Of a DNA stretch of 64,000 nucleotides, positions 1 through 11,919 are shown piece after piece. How positions within the stretch are numbered: position 1 is the first letter of the stretch; every line of letters starts with the position of its first letter. Both the position numbers and the translations under genes were made by a program. The stretch lies in NCBI GenBank assembly GCA_907163345.1, contig CAJQUN010000220.1:490001-554000 (forward strand), given 5' to 3'. This DNA comes from Haberlea rhodopensis. Its lineage: Eukaryota > Streptophyta > Magnoliopsida > Lamiales > Gesneriaceae. A model generated the notes under the pieces. That model saw nothing but the letters and a program-made list of their open reading frames with translations. It was not told the DNA's origin and made no database searches.

Positions 1-36
1 TGGGATTTTGTTTCTTTTTGGAAGTGCGTCGTTGTG

Positions 37-225
37 TTCATCATGCAAAACAATGGTTTTTCCAAGTGAGCATTTGCTCACATATTAAATTCTTAATTTA
101 ACATAGAATGTAAAATTCATCATGCAAAACAATGGTTTTTCCAAGTGAGTACATCGAAACATTAGTTTTATTCTTGTTCATTTGCTCACATATTAAATTC
201 TTAATTTAACATAGAATGTAAAATT
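37..225. repeat. Imperfect tandem duplication, two units
   Basis: A block beginning TTCATCATGCAAAAC and ending in AATGTAAAATT occurs at 37-115 and again from 116 to about 225. The second unit has about 30 extra bases near 150-178. No coding content is visible. Confidence 0.85.
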
Positions 226-254
226 ACTTTGAAAGCCAACATGTCCTGGATTTC

Positions 255-580
255 TTCTGAAAAGTGCTAGTCAACTTTTCAGATAAAAAAAAGTAGATTT
301 TGGGTGTTTGATCTTAATGCTTCTGTTATTGCTTTTATAAAATACAACAGCCAAAAGCAGAAGTAGAAAATCAATTATGATATGATTTTGATTGTTTTAA
401 CTTATGTAGTGACAATTTTGTAATAAATTGAAGTTCCTTTTTTTTTTAAAAAATTTTAATAGCAAACAATCAATACATTTTCTTAAAAACAACTTTTTTT
501 CCATTTTAAGCAAAATCATCGTAGAAGTGTTTTAAATAAGCAATCCAAAACAAACCATTTATAGGTTGTGATGGTGTGAG
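255..580 (+). repeat. Dispersed non-coding repeat, copy 1
   Basis: AT-rich segment with AAAGTGCTA, a TCAG(A/T)TAAAAA block, AAAAGCAGA(A/G), TTTTGTAATAAA and AAATAAGCAATC(C/T)AAAA in the same order as a second copy near 61330-61720. Length and composition suggest an old short non-autonomous transposon. Its ends were not resolved. Confidence 0.4.
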
Positions 581-1399
581 TGATTAAACTTCAATTGCAA
601 TGTTTACTGATCTCATTAAATAACTTTTGGTATAACAGTAAACTATCGATCCCTCTGATTTAAAATAAATAACTTACTTTTTTATTTAACAAGTGATCGA
701 TCTTACGATTTTAAATAAATAACTTGATAAAACCAGTTCAAGCGAAACATATTATTTCATTAAATTTCCAAAAGTTTAATGTTTCTTGAAGTAGTTGCCT
801 TAAAGTTTTTTTTATTATTATTTGGTTGTTCTCCAATAAATTGGTTCAACTCCTTGACCCGATTTTATTAAATTGAATGAAAAATGTAGACAGAATATGA
901 CCCCATGTGTATGGTTTGTATCAACAAATGTCCAAAGAATTCAATCAAATTAAGCAACATGTTCGACCATATGAAGTGATATACAATTTTGTATTCTAAA
1001 TTATTATAGTATATAATGAGATTGATTCATATATATGATGAGTAAAATATATTTCGCACTGCTATAATATTTCAAAATTAGTTCAAAATTTTAAGAGAAA
1101 ATAGAACTTAATATTAATAAAAAAACACGTATCTTTAAATGTGTGTACGCATATTCATTTTTTTTCATTTTTCTATTATTTTATGACTCTCCGACCAAAT
1201 TCAAGAAGCCCTTTCATATGTTAAATGACCATCTATAAGATTAAAAAAAATAGCATTACTGAAATTTAATGTTGTGTACAATTTATAAAAATAATACTTC
1301 AACTTTGATAGTCTAAAAAGGCATTTGCATTATTAGAGGGAGTAAAAGAGGGGAGAGGTTTTACACATATTTTTCTTAAATATTTTTTAGCCCTTTTTT
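581..1399. other. Gene-free AT-rich spacer
   Basis: Homopolymer-rich, AT-rich DNA. No open frame, RNA gene or clear repeat was found. Confidence 0.6.
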
Positions 1400-1640
1400 T
1401 TTTTAAGGGAACCCACAGCCGCTATCTTTTTAGTGCGTATTGAATAAACCATCGGGCTGATGTAAAAGCCTGCAAATCACGTCAATCAGGTAAACCGCAC
1501 TAAGCAAGCCCGGTGCAATAGGCTCGACCGAGAAAGTGTTAGTAAGGGTTGGTGACATAAGGCCTACGCGCTCACCAGTGGCAGATCGACCTTAAGACAA
1601 GAGGGACAAGTACCCCGTGCTAGGAAAAAAAAAAGTTACC
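1400..1640 (+). repeat. SINE-like dispersed retroposon
   Basis: A GC-balanced island in AT-rich spacer. It contains CCACAGCCGCTATC, TAAACCATCGG, AAACCGCACTAAGCAAGCCC and GGCTCGACCGAG, and ends in an A-run (about 1625-1635). The block resembles a repeat I know as widespread in asterid genomes. GGCTCGACC is close to a pol III B box (GGTTCGANNCC). A SINE origin is inferred; no target duplication was identified. Confidence 0.4.
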
Positions 1641-1966
1641 CTATCAAAATATTATTTTAAGAAAAATATATTTTAGCCTCAAAAACTTGCAAGCTGCCCT
1701 TCAAAAATAACATTTTTTTCCCAATTAAATTTTTTTTTTGGCCCCATAAAATTGTTTTTACCTACTACCTTCACCAATTTATCATCCCTTGGTGGCAATA
1801 TTTGATCACTTTCGAACGTAGAAACACCAAGATAAGTACACTGCACCTTTATTTGGTAAATTATTTGTTTAAAAAAATCTCAAGTATAATAAATAACATA
1901 ATTAAATAATATTTGTGTCCAAATGTCGTGGAGCATGCACCCAGAAAATCAGGTTCATTAATTAAA

Positions 1967-2035
1967 AAAACTTGTGGGATTTGTCTGAAAGTGAAGACAA
2001 AGATTGATAGTGACAAATTCGGAGTTCTCAGTGGC
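1967..2035 (+). pseudogene. Possible RING-finger exon relic
   Basis: In one frame this reads TCGICL then KFGVLSG, reminiscent of the start of a makorin-type RING domain (C-x2-C followed by a (K/R)FG-L-S-C turn). The second half of the RING with its Cys/His ligands is absent: the frame continues as glycine-rich sequence and stops at 2113. It could equally be chance. There is no intron/exon support. Confidence 0.18.
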
Positions 2036-2190
2036 GGCGGAGCGGTGATTCAGCCGGCGGAAGAAGGTGGCGATACGGTTGGGCACTTTAACTCTATCTA
2101 TAAATATTTGTAGTAAACAATTAAAAGAGCATGCATCGCTGGGAAGCATATTTCATGGTGTGTGCCGTGATAAAAGAGGACACATTGAGG

Positions 2191-2249
2191 AAAATTTCTA
2201 GTGGGTTTCGTCGTTTGAACACTTGAGGACGAAACCCACTAACAATTTT
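2191..2249. repeat. Short inverted repeat (hairpin)
   Basis: AGTGGGTTTCGTC at 2200-2212 is perfectly complementary to GACGAAACCCACT at 2228-2240, with a 15-nt loop. Imperfect complementarity extends outward to AAAATTT at 2191 and 2249. It could be a miniature transposon relic. Confidence 0.7.
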
Positions 2250-3254
2250 CATATATTTTAGGCTACATTAATTTATTTTCTGCTTATATTTAATTATATA
2301 ATAGTTTTTTATTTTTTACAGTATATATTTTTAAATTTTTTGGAGTCGTGAGATTATGTGGTTTGATGGGGTTATTTTTAGAAAGAAAAAAATACATTTG
2401 TAAAAGTGTTTATTTTAGGTAATTTTCCCTTCTTTTACAGCAATTAGTTTGATGAGGATCGTTAATGGGGTAAATAATACAACTGATAGTGATATATTAT
2501 TTCAACAAGATTTACTGCTAATCTGATCTAAGTTGCAATAGCTCATGTCATTAAACTATTTGCATAGAGTCGGATCGAGCGCAGTTTTACAACAGAACGA
2601 AACATACTCAAAATAGCCCCTTTAAAACTGATTAAGTATTTTGTAAATCATTAAAATAATTATGCAAATAACTATATTTCTCATTCTTATTGAATTTAGT
2701 TCTTGACTTGCAACTTTTTCATATATATTTCTTATGTGCTTTAACTCATTTTTGTGCAAATTTTTTTTTTTTTGGCATACATTTACAAATATTCATTGTG
2801 GGTATAATTAAAATTATTTTATCATACTTCTATCTATTTATAAATCTAATATTTAATAATATAAATTTGATCATTTAATTTTTAAATGTATTGCAATAGT
2901 TTAAATGTACTATAAATTATTTTTGTCGCACTCTAATCAATATAAATTATGCAATTCAAATTATTTCATTTTATTTTAAAAACAACATACATCAAAAATA
3001 AAAATAAAAAATTTGCTTGTTAATACATTTTTAAGTCATTTGTATGATTTTTTTTATTTATTATTTCTTGAACCACTATTGGATTTCTAACAGAAAATCA
3101 AATATCGAGTCAGTTTTCCGATTATATATATTTGCAGCGGAAGGATTATCGCGGATCTTTCGCGCCCATCTACTAGCCTTGATCATTGAGTTGGTTGGTA
3201 GATTACTACTAGAGTGATCTATGTTGTGTTGTATTTTGGTGTATGCGATTAGAC
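2250..3254. other. Gene-free AT-rich spacer
   Basis: Very AT-rich sequence with long T and A runs. Short open frames here (for example 2690-2878) are low-complexity and unsupported. Confidence 0.6.
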
Positions 3255-3526
3255 ATGACCAAGGTTACAAATAGTGACCCGACCCGACACCGTAACCGGG
3301 TCAATGAGCCAGTTAACAGTTAACCCCGTTCAACGGGTCGAAATAGGGCGGGCGGTCACGGTTCATGGTTTTTGTAATGTTAATCGTTAACCGGCGGTAA
3401 GCGGTTTATGATTTATTTTTTTATTTTTTTTGTTTTAATTAAAATTAATTGTAGATATGCAGATTCGAACTTATGACCTCGCCACTTACAATCTTGAGAA
3501 TTTATGTTCATTATTTGATATTACAT

Positions 3527-3557
<31 letters not shown>

Positions 3558-3660
3558 TAAATAAGTATATTCTAATTGCAAGAAACTCGATAATTTAATA
3601 CTCAATTAATTAATAAAATATTTTAAATAATTTGATTTATCCTGACTTGGGAACAACTAT
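3255..3660. mobile_element. Left half of hAT-like target element (tentative)
   Basis: Contains repeated CCG/AACCG motifs (CCGTAACCGGGTC, CGTTAACCGGCGG, GCGGTTTATGATTTA). A related motif series lies in inverted orientation at 55565-55700, on the other side of the outer retrotransposon. Removing the 3661-55000 insertion and one ACTAT copy would join them into an element of roughly 1.1 kb. Subterminal AACCGG-type repeats are typical of plant hAT elements, but the exact ends and 8-bp duplication were not found. Confidence 0.3.
3531..3558. repeat. (TAA)n microsatellite
   Basis: About nine consecutive ATA/TAA units in AT-rich sequence. Confidence 0.9.
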
Positions 3661-5452
3661 TGTAAGGACACACATGTCCTTAACCCGTGATTAGTGTATT
3701 TACCTATGCATTTAGTGTATACAATCATATATGTAGGGGAAAGCCACTTGCAATCATATGACAAAACATGCCATTATAAATTTTCTTACATTATTTCATA
3801 TAATGGCTACTCTTCCCCAACCAAGTCCACATATATATCATGCACCCTTGTAATACACTAACATGCTCTCAATTCATTTAGCAATTCAATAAACAATTGC
3901 GTGCGACCAATAAATGAAAAGAGAAAGGCCCTTGCCTTTTTATACAAACCATATACACATAATAGTGCTCACATGCGAGCATCAAATAAGTATATGTGTA
4001 TCAAATGAATAAAACACGGTACTCAATACCGTCACTGGTACTTCGATCCTGAAGCACCTCCAATACATAGCTCGAGCTCAACTCCAAAGCCATCGATGTA
4101 CATATTCACCTGCCCCAACAGATACAGCCCCCACACGGGGTGAGCATACCAATATCCCAAATCCAATAAGCACAATATTACAATTCATAATTTACACAAT
4201 GTAAAGGCTATGAATATTAAAAGACACTCACTGGATGACATCATCCTCATCCGGGATCCCCTGTGTTGTTCCTTCTCAAAATAACCGAAACCATCAAATT
4301 CCCAAATGCCAGTTAACCATTACATTGATTAACTAATCCGTTTTCCACATTCCAATACCATAATCAATAAAATCAAATCGTTAAACAATGATTACAGATA
4401 TTGCATATATCTCACTAATGGTTTCATGGTTCTATTTCATTGCTCGCTCTACAATAGCGGCATTTTAATCTCACGCACGCTCAACAGCAGCGACGTCATA
4501 ACCGATGTTCGCTCAACAGCGACATCATCCCAACCACTGCTCGCTCAAAAGCGGCACCATATAATTCCCAATGCATATCAAGTGATTGCAATTACCATAT
4601 ATTATTCATGCACAACAATTGCAATAATATATTTAAAGCTATGCTCGTACGTTATACATACCTTATAATTTCGTAGACCGAACCAAACCTTGACTGAGTC
4701 CCGCGACCCGATGAATTATGTGCTACCACATAAAATTACTCATAATCAAATATAAGCATGCAACCACGTGCCCAAGAACGTTTACAACCTCCAAATATAT
4801 CATCAATCCTTGATAATTTACCATTTAAAAGACTCCGGGCTAAGCAAGCATAATACCCAAAACATTTTCTTATTAAGATTTGGCTCCAACCATTTCATTT
4901 TAAAGGTATAATATTCCCCATTGGAATGTAGACATTGCCCCGAAAATTGGCTAATTAAACCTCGATTTCAAAACCTGACATTTTCCAAAATTTCAAAAAA
5001 TCAAAGGAAACAGGGCCGCGATCGATCGCCACCTCCTCGCGATCGACCGCGAGAACCTACTGCCCGAAAAAATGCATGCCGCGATCGATCACTATGACCC
5101 CCGCGATCAATCGCCCACTTTTCGCGATCGATCGCCGCGACTGTTCATCGTCACCCCAAAATCAGTATCATGTCGCGATCGATCGGCGCCAAGCCGCAAT
5201 CGATCGAGACCTGCGGGTTTTCGAAAAATTCGAGCTTTAATGGTGTTTTTCACACCCAAACTCAAAACCAACACCCCATACACATTCAACACCTCCAATA
5301 CTCCATTTAAAACCAATAAAAACACCAAAAACATAACTTTGGATTTTTACCAAAAATCCCCAATTTCCAAATCCAACCGAAAGCCTAACCAAAATCCACA
5401 ATCCTACTATCAAATCGAAGATAATGACGAGGGAAAGAATAATACCTGATTC
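3661..5452 (-). repeat. Outer element 3' LTR, distal part
   Basis: First 1792 bases of the left LTR, interrupted after GATTC by element 2 and resumed at 27022. It aligns by eye with 52689-54515. Relative to the right LTR it lacks about 60 bases near 4870 and has an extra CGATCG unit near 5173-5200. LTR lengths are about 2277 and 2312. Confidence 0.9.
5018..5205. repeat. CGATCGATCG palindrome array (outer 3' LTR)
   Basis: Starts with a perfect GCGATCGATCGC at 5018-5029. It continues with about six perfect or one-mismatch copies (near 5039, 5079, 5104, 5125, 5175, 5193), spaced 18-48 bases apart. Confidence 0.9.
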
Positions 5453-6148
5453 TGTAAGGACCCTAGTTCCTTAAATGCGGATTAAAGGCATAATTAGAGC
5501 TAACATAAATTATCAGAGTAAAAAGATCGTGTTGAGACTATGAGCTTTAAGAATTACATGCCAAAATAAGGATTATCAAGTGGATTAGTTACATCCCCAA
5601 TCGAATGAATGTTTTCACTATAGTTTTACACTACTGCAAGAGTAGACACTATACAAAAGTAATCATGTCCTTCATCTATCAAGAGTGTTCTTCACAAGCT
5701 CACCGCCTCAACCCGCTTTAGCCCCTTTCTATCATGCCAAAATGTACCTACAAGGACAACCCCCAAAACATGAGCATAATATTATTCATATCCAACACAA
5801 TATGAATATAAGGCATAAATGCATAAATCATAATAAAACACTTCGTGTTTTTCCCATGCATTTTAAACGCTTCCTTTTTGGTTGTCCCTGTACCATAACT
5901 CATGAGTATAATCAAATAGATTATTTAATGGTCCACACATGTCATGACATAATACCATTTCATTATCATCAATTACCAATCACCAATCCCTAGTCTGTTC
6001 ATCACTATGTATTTTAATGCCCCTCGCTTTCATATAGGCGGCATAGAATAACCTCGCTTCAATGGACATGCGGCGCTCCCACCCCTCGCTTCACATTGAG
6101 CGGCAAATATTCTTTCCTCGCCTCATATGATAACCACGCTTAAATGTT
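5453..6148 (-). repeat. Element 2 3' LTR, distal part
   Basis: Matches 25006-25702 of the 5' LTR with scattered substitutions. It is cut at AATGT by the solo LTR at 6149. It contains repeated CCTCGCTT...AGCGGCA modules that also occur in the outer element's interior. Confidence 0.92.
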
Positions 6149-6476
6149 GTGATGTCCGGGGATTTATGGTGTTAATCCCGGTGTGGTATTAATCCTTGAT
6201 GGATTTTTATTGTGGCAATTATGAATTAATTGCGGTTTTGCATCTCCCGAGGTTGTTTAATCGGGCATTTGGGATCGTTGGATCCAAAGATTGAGATTGT
6301 ATTCTCATTTTGGTGAAAACCTATGAGTTGGGTTTTTAGTGGGACTTGGAGTCCGGGGTACCTTATGTTGGGGCCAGTTTGGAGATTTGATGTTGGAGAG
6401 AGAGTTTTTGAAAACAGATGATTTTTAATGAATCATGATGTATTTGTGGGAGTATTGGTATTTTGGGGCATTTTGC

Positions 6477-6484
6477 TATATATA
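6477..6484 (+). promoter_or_regulatory. LTR TATA box (solo LTR)
   Basis: TATATATA follows a block, GTATTTGTGGG...GGGCATTTTGC, that is also present in the edge LTR at 63160-63205 and, reversed, in the outer LTRs. A pyrimidine-rich leader follows. Position and conservation suggest the LTR promoter. Confidence 0.55.
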
Positions 6485-6896
6485 CCAGTTGGACTCGGGA
6501 TTCCGTCATTCGGAATCCATTTCTCTCCTTCTCCCCCTCCTTACACGCCAACCCCTCTCCCCTAACCCTCACCCTTTCTCTTTGGAGAAAAATTGACGGA
6601 GGCTTGATTTAGGGGCCGGATCTCTTGAAGAAAAAGCTGGTAATCTCTTCCTCCTCTCTTGTAGCTTTGTTTTGATAGTAGTTTTGTTGATTTTGGTTGA
6701 GTTTTGAGGTTGGTTTGGGTTGGGTGATTTTGATGAAAATCTTGAAAAACTTTTGGGTTTGTTTTAATTCAAGTCTAACACCCTTGTTGGAGGTTCTTGG
6801 GTGTTGTTTTGTTGTGGTTTTGAGTTGGGAGGAGTTGGGGTATGATTTGTGGAGGTTTCAAGCTTCTAAAAATGGTGGTTTTCGAGTTGCAGGGCA

Positions 6897-7092
6897 TGGC
6901 GATCGGTCGCCCGTAGCAGGCGACCGATCGCATGCAGGCAGTGGGCTTTTCAGCATTGTGGCGATTGATTGCCACTTTTGGAGCGATCGATCGCCTCGCG
7001 CCAGAGTGGTCTGGCGATCGATCGCCATATCGAGCGATCGATCGCCAAGGGGCTAGCGATCGATCGCCCGGTATAGCGATCGATCGCCAGCA
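6897..7092. repeat. CGATCGATCG palindrome array (solo LTR)
   Basis: About eight copies of GCGATCGATCGC or one-base variants (GCGATCGGTCGC, GCGACCGATCGC, GCGATTGATTGC, then five perfect ones), about 400 bases downstream of the LTR TATA box. Confidence 0.92.
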
Positions 7093-7422
7093 GGTAATTT
7101 TTGGAATTCTTGGCTTTTTCGTGGGATTTTGGATTTGCGACTTAAATGGTCGGCATCCGGGGCAATGTTCTCATTCCAATGGGAATGCTAGACTTTTAAA
7201 ATGGTTTGGTTGGAGCCAAGTAAATTAAATGGAATTCTCGGATGAATTCTTGGCTATCTTTTAAACATATAAAATGAGATATTTTGGGTATTATGCATGC
7301 TTAGCCGGGGGGCTTTTATTTTGGTAATCGTCATGGATTGACGATATGATTGGGAGTCTTGAACGTGCTTGGACACGTGGTTGCATGCTTATACTTGATT
7401 GTGAGTTGTTTATGTGTTTTAG

Positions 7423-7483
7423 CACATATTTCTCGAGGTATGGAACTCAAGCAAAGTTTGGACTCGAGCTACGGAATTCTAAG
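7423..7483 (+). other. Predicted LTR mini-exon (solo LTR copy)
   Basis: A TGTTTTAG acceptor-like site ends at 7422 and an AAG|GTACGT donor-like site starts at 7484. The same acceptor, short segment and GTACGT order occurs in the LTRs of elements 2, 3 and 4. Function is inferred only. Confidence 0.35.
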
Positions 7484-8652
7484 GTACGTATGACGTACGA
7501 GCATAGCCCTTATATATAATTTGCAATCGTTGAATGCTTGGTACACTGTATTGAAATGAATATGTGTGGAAATGCATGATATATGACGTTAGCAATGAAT
7601 GGACATTGGAATTACATGGTTTATGGGAATTTCTACAAACGGACATACATGCATTGTGAATCATATGGTGCCGCCTTTGAGCGAGCAAGGATTGGATGTT
7701 GTCGCATTTGAGCGAACATCGATTACTACGCCACTGCCATTGAGCATGCGTGGAAATGGAATGCCGCTATTGTAGAGCGAGCAATGAAGTAGAGCTATGA
7801 AACAATAAGTGAGAAACATGGATTGTCTATAATCATTGTTTAATGATTTGATGTTATTGATTATGATATTGGCATATGACTTATGGAATTGTTAATCAAT
7901 GTAATGATTAACTAGCATTTGAGAATTTGATGGTTTCAGTGTTTTGAGAACAGGGACAGTACAGGAAACCCCGGATGAGGATGATACCATCCAGGGAGTA
8001 TATTTTGTATTTCATAGCATTAACATTGTTGTAAATTATGAATTGTATTGTTGTGGTTATTGGATTTGGGATATTGGTATGCTCACCCCGTGTGGGGGCT
8101 GTCTCTGTTGGGGCAGGTGATACAGGTGCAGCAGCGGCTTTGGAGTTGAACTTGGGCTGTTGATTAGAGGTACTTCCAGGATCGAAGTACCAGAGCTGGA
8201 TGGATAGGCGCTCAGATCCAGAGTCGAGATCGAGTTGCGCTTGAGAGGTGATTCCAGGATCGAAGCACCAGTAACGGTATCCAGTAGAGTGTTTTATACA
8301 TTAGATACACGTTTATTCATTGGGTGCTCTTATGTGAGTACATATTACGTGTATATGGAATGTATAAATGGGCTACGGCTCTTCTCTGTTCATTTATGGT
8401 TTGCACGCAATTAGATATGGAATTGCTAAATGAACTAAGAGTATGTTAGTGTATTATGAGGGTGCATGTTATATGAATAATCTTGGTTGGGGAATTTGAA
8501 TATTATGTGGATTAAATGCAAGAAATTTTCTGGATAGCATATGGTGTTGCACTTGCATATGGTTTTTCCCCCTGATAGTATGATTATATGCACTAATGGT
8601 ATGGCTTAATACACTAATAACGGGTTAAGGGCACGGGGGTCCTTACAAATGT

Positions 8653-9970
8653 GACATGCGGCGCTCCCACCCCTCGCTTTACATTTAGCGGCACCAAATC
8701 AAATAGCGGCAAGCATTAAAATCATCAAGGGATGACCATGACTCATGGGATGTGCACCAATAACCATCATATGCATATACAATCATCATGCATAATTCAA
8801 CATGTATTTGCATCCACAATGCATAACTCCATATATACTCGCATCCACAATGCATAATCAATGAGTATATTAGATACATGTACCGTTGGGTGCCCGTACG
8901 TTTTCTACGTACCTTTCCAAAAAGTGGAATTTGATATGGCTTCACTTCCTTGGTTGCGTCGCCACCTGGGATGGTTCTACACAATCACACAACCCCATAT
9001 TAGAAGCCAAATAATAGTCAAATACCAAAAATTCGTCAAAAAATCCATTTTCCAAAATTCTACTACTGGCGATCGATCGCTTCGTTGAGGCGATCGATCG
9101 CCTCAATTTTTGCCTTGCGGCAATCGATCGCTTCAAATATGGCGATCGATCGCCTGCCCTGTGATTTTGCCACTGTCCATCGGCGATCGATCGCGCCATT
9201 TCAGGCGATCCATCGCCACATTCAGAATCGCGATTTCCACCATTTTTAAGCTACAATTTCTCCTACAACCTTACCAACACTTATACCAGCAAATCCAAAA
9301 CACATAAACACTAAAAACCTTCAACAAACACCTTTAAACAACCATAAATCCAACATCCAACCCAAAATCATACCAAACCCAACAAACCCATTTCAAAACT
9401 CAAATATCCAACTCAAATCAAAATAAATCTTTGCAAAAACAACAAGGAAGGTTATATACCCTTCCTAGACCTCAAATCTTACCAAGAATCACACCAATGG
9501 AGTTTTTGCAAAGGTTTCTCTTCCTCCTTGAAGTGAAAATCGAAAATGGGTAAGGGTTAGGGTTAGGAGGGGGGTTTGGGGATTTAAAGAGTGAATGAAT
9601 AAAGTGATCGGTAAAGGTGGAGTAATTGGGTTATAGGGGTTTTAATTAAAATTATACCCCAAAAATTAACATGATGTACAAAATACCCCAACACGGTATT
9701 TTAAAAGCATTTTACCAACATGTACCAAAAACTCAATTAAATCCATGCTTTCCAATTAATTGTCAACCATTACAATTAAATCATGTTAATACTCAATTTC
9801 CCCAACATGCACAATATACATCCCGAAATGCATTCCCGGTCACGCCTACCATGTGACTAAGTATTTCAACATGATAATTAATTCAGGCACATAAATCAAT
9901 TATCACCTTAATTAATCGTACAAGCATAATCAACGCCCAAATTGCAATTAATTATTTTGGGGATATCACA
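8653..9970 (-). repeat. Element 2 3' LTR, proximal part
   Basis: Continues the LTR after the solo-LTR insertion and ends GGGGATATCACA at 9970. It aligns with 25698-27016. Confidence 0.92.
9069..9217. repeat. CGATCGATCG palindrome array (element 2 3' LTR)
   Basis: Six copies, three of them perfect GCGATCGATCGC (for example 9069-9080); others carry one change (CAATCGATCG, CGATCCATCG). The sister LTR has perfect copies at those places, consistent with later decay here. Confidence 0.92.
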
Positions 9971-9984
9971 ATACTCCCCTACTT
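9971..9984 (-). promoter_or_regulatory. Polypurine tract of element 2
   Basis: On the minus strand AGTAGGGGAGTAT abuts the 3' LTR start TGTGATATCC, where plus-strand DNA synthesis would be primed. Confidence 0.8.
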
Positions 9985-10040
9985 ATAAGATTTCATCCAA
10001 GAAATCGCATACACTTCCCCAAAAAGAAACTAAACATAAA

Positions 10041-10569
10041 TCACATACCAGAAAACAGTTCCGGGTAGTGCTGCACCATATGCCGCTCCGTCTCCCACGT
10101 AGCCTCCTCGACACCCCTGCGATCCCACTGAACCTTGATCATAGGTATCATTTTGTTCCGGAGTCTGCGGTCTGCCCGATCCAGAATTCTTACAGGCCGT
10201 TCCACATAGGATACATCGGATTCTAACTGAACCTGGGAAGGCTGCAACACATGAGATGGATCTGAGTCATACTTCCGCAACATAGACACATGGAACACAT
10301 CATGTATACCGGACAAAGAAGGTGGCAAAGCCAGTCGGTAAGCTAAGGTGTCAATGCGCTGCAAAATCTCGTACGGTCCAACATACCTCGGAGACAGTTT
10401 TTCGCGCATCCCAAATCGCACAACAGTCTCTGTCTCTCTGCCTTGACCTCCTAACAGATCAAGCATCTCTTAACAAAAGCGACGACATCATACTTCATTC
10501 TTTTCCACCAAAACTGATCACGTAGATCCCTATACATCTTCTTTCCGCCTGGGTGAATACTTAATCTGC
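10041..10569 (-). pseudogene. Element 2 pol 3' end: integrase zinc region joined to chromodomain, catalytic core deleted
   Basis: Read on the minus strand, the segment starts in the integrase HHCC region (HPGGKKMY..., then CLIC) and meets a TAG stop. It passes through KAERQ directly into VRFGMREKLSPRYVGPYEIL, the C-terminal GPY-like domain. It ends with a group II chromodomain-like tail (VEERP-ILDR...VKVQWDRRGVEEATWE...). Compared with element 3, about 730 bp holding all three DDE residues are missing at the KAERQ/VRFGM junction (near 10425-10445). The last 141 codons (10466 to 10041) are open. The upstream end is cut by element 3 at 10570-10574. Confidence 0.85.
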
Positions 10570-11614
10570 TACTATGTGATATCTCCAAAATGATTATGTA
10601 TTTTTAAATATTAATCATGTTATGAAGATTGTGGTATTAATTCTTTGTGTTGAATTAATTATATTGGGGAAACTTATTTCAGGGTGTATGTGAATGTGTT
10701 GGTCATGTGAGGATATTTTAATACATCGTGCTATATACCGGGACCAAAACATAACAAATCACATAACCCACCACCCAACCACCCCCCTTGACCCATACCC
10801 TGTTGCCAGCTGCTCACCCATACCTCTTTCCCCTTCTCCCACTCCACCTTTCCATGTCTGAAATCCCTCCATTTCTCTCCCAAAAATCGCCCAACACTTA
10901 CTTAGCAAGATAGGAAGGAGTTCAACCATTTTTATTGCTTAGAAGCCTTCCAAAAATTGGAGCAAAGGAGGGTGAGAAACCATGTTTTGGTTTTGAAATT
11001 AAGTTTGTTTAAGTTCATGCTTTTGTTGGTGTAAAAATGGCATGCTAGCTTAGGTTTCATTAAACCTTCGATTTGAGTGCTTGCATGATATTATTAAGAA
11101 GCCCCTAACATGTTCCTTTGAGCATGATTTATGGTTTATGTGTTAGATTTTCGGTTATGAAGGTGGTCTTCGAAAATCTGGGCAAGAGAGATGCCCTGTT
11201 TTTTATTAAGTAGGGGTTTATTCATGAGGATATGAAGCATGCTAGCTTAGGTTTTGGTAAACCTTCGATTCAAGTTCATTTATGGTGTTATTATGAAGTT
11301 CCTAGAATGTTTATATAAGCATGTTATATGTGTTATGTGGTAAATATATTGGCTTGAATTTATGTGTTCGAAAATCTGGAAAAATAATATGGTACCCTGT
11401 TTTCAGAAGAACTTGGATGGGTACTGATATAGTTGAGCGATTTTTATGCATGTGGGTTTCAGGTTTGGGTAGAACCTTGTTTTGAATACACTCATGGTAG
11501 TATATTGTGACTCTTAGCATATTTGTTCAAGCATGTTGTATGTGTAATATGCTAGTTTCGATGGTATGAATATGGGTGTTTGAGAAATCTGGAAAATCGC
11601 GCACAGAGCATGTG

Positions 11615-11763
11615 GCGATCGATCGCCACAAACGGGGTGATCGATCGCCGAAGGCCAGTGGCCAAAACCAAAGGCAGGCGATCGATCGCCATGAATGGCG
11701 CGATCGATCGCCTCAAGCCAGTGAAGTCTTGCGATCGATCGCCTCGGAGTAGCGATCGATCGC
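11615..11763. repeat. CGATCGATCG palindrome array (element 3 5' LTR)
   Basis: Six copies, five of them perfect GCGATCGATCGC and one GTGATCGATCGC. The 3' LTR has only five, missing the unit around 11625-11650. Confidence 0.93.
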
Positions 11764-11855
11764 CAGAGGCAGAACAATGGAAATGAAGTTTTTTGTTGGA
11801 TTTTTGATTTTGGTCTATAATTTGGCTTCTAATATTGTGTTGTACACTGGTGTAG

Positions 11856-11919
11856 AGCCATCATAGATAGTTACACAGCGCAGGGGATAGAGTCCTGCAA
11901 CACACTATATTTTGGAAAG
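11856..11919 (+). other. Predicted LTR mini-exon (element 3 5' LTR)
   Basis: Flanked by TGGTGTAG (AG at 11854-11855) and AAAG|GTACGTAAG (GT at 11920-11921). The donor fits the plant consensus. The same arrangement is seen in three other LTR families. The matching downstream acceptor would be TGTTACAG at 13024-13031, 1 nt before the gag ATG. Confidence 0.4.

Larger units (their letters stand above)
6149..8647 (+). mobile_element. Solo LTR of the outer-element family
   Basis: Begins TGTGATGTCC and ends GGGTCCTTACA (2499 bp), with AATGT duplicated at 6144-6148 and 8648-8652. It resembles the outer LTR in the opposite orientation over its length (start, TATA region, CGATCG array, GTACGT motif, terminal CCTTACA). 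No internal domain is present, so it is the product of LTR-LTR recombination. The open frames inside it (for example 6697-7056) have no protein similarity that I recognise. Confidence 0.93.

Noticed and set aside
6697..7228. Overlapping plus-strand open frames of 119 and 98 codons
   Set aside because: They lie inside a solo LTR, and their Arg/Asp/Ser/Pro-rich peptide (repeated DRSP) is just the translation of the CGATCGATCG array. The same peptide appears at every array (11580, 22992, 26159, 54057).
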